A stretch of 12,798 nucleotides of DNA, taken from positions 1 to 12,798 of the forward strand of contig JACQUI010000207.1 in the NCBI GenBank assembly GCA_016210395.1, in the 5' to 3' direction. The notes under the pieces are model-generated. The model was not told the DNA's origin and searched no databases. It saw only the letters and a program-made list of their open reading frames with translations. Source of the DNA: Chloroflexota bacterium (GTDB lineage: Bacteria > Chloroflexota > Dehalococcoidia > Lucifugimonadales > JACPCL1). The position numbers and the translations under genes were made by a program. Of this stretch, positions 12,628 to 12,798 are shown in pieces (position 1 is the stretch's first letter; every line of letters starts with the position of its first letter).

Positions 12628-12798
12628 ATGAGCGTGGTAGTGCCAGGGAGCCTGTTCATCGTCCTGCTGCTGCTGGTGTACCTGGGACTCCTTGACGCCG
12701 GCACAAAGGTCCAGCAGGGGTTTGCCACGGCATACCAGGTCTCCGAGGAAACAACGGATGCAGGCAGAAACACGGCGATGAGCCTCTCCAGTGTGACC
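12628..12798 (+). CDS. arlF: ArlF-like archaellum stator protein (partial, runs off window)
   Basis: Fifty-seven residues are visible from ATG 12628-12630, with GGGAGG about 6 nt upstream. A hydrophobic helix (SLFIVLLLLVYLGLLDAG) is followed by a polar helix (VQQGFATAYQVSEETTDAGR) and then the start of a beta strand (AMSLSSV). This matches archaeal ArlF/FlaF N-termini, where the helix leads into a segment with a conserved pattern before the first strand. The remaining beta domain is outside the window. ArlH, ArlI and ArlJ genes would be expected to follow. Confidence 0.65.
   Translation, partial: MSVVVPGSLFIVLLLLVYLGLLDAGTKVQQGFATAYQVSEETTDAGRNTAMSLSSVT

Overview
The window reads as chromosomal DNA of a GC-rich bacterium, most likely a member of the Chloroflexota. 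The reasons are a MalT-type ATPase/TPR regulator ending in a BTAD domain, a DUF5317-type membrane protein, lipoproteins with Pro/Thr/Ser-rich stalks, strong Shine-Dalgarno sites before most genes, and an archaellum-type gene cluster of the kind known from archaea and some Chloroflexota. The phylum is inferred from gene families; nothing in the window proves it.

Left part (1-2783, all minus strand). Two lipoprotein-like coding segments lie in one uninterrupted frame (1-1053). Next come a secreted or membrane-anchored protein of unknown function (1080-1754) and a secreted HExxH metalloprotease (1778-2419), which look like a two-gene operon of visibly lower GC. A short LuxR-type helix-turn-helix gene (2564-2783) appears frameshifted. 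A G11 homopolymer lies just upstream of it.

Middle (2922-6423, minus strand). An intact 80-residue HTH protein is followed upstream by an apparent operon of three genes: DUF5317-like membrane protein, YbhN-like flippase-fold protein and single-domain CheY-like receiver, with a 4-bp overlap and an 18-bp gap. Before that operon lie three tandem copies (about 150 bp each) of a gene for a 38-residue peptide. Each copy has a perfect Shine-Dalgarno site, a basic N-terminus, one hydrophobic segment, and a short acidic tail that differs between copies. A 15-bp perfect hairpin separates them from the DUF5317 gene.

Regulator (6582-9749, minus strand). This encodes 1055 residues: MalT/STAND-type ATPase, TPR region, winged helix and BTAD. 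It ends at a clear rho-independent terminator. Between that terminator and the first peptide gene lies a 9-bp direct repeat with 11-bp spacing, the geometry used by SARP/BTAD DNA-binding domains. Together these suggest a regulator/small-peptide module, possibly one in which exported peptides feed back on the TPR protein. That is a hypothesis, not shown by the sequence.

Right part (10092 to end, plus strand, divergent from the regulator). An archaellum-type operon runs: archaellin with a class III signal peptide, an ArlC/D/E-like coiled-coil protein, a 42-residue membrane peptide resembling the N-terminus of the next gene, an ArlG-like protein, and the start of an ArlF-like protein cut by the window edge. 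A strong GNRA-loop hairpin separates the archaellin from the rest and could set different expression levels.
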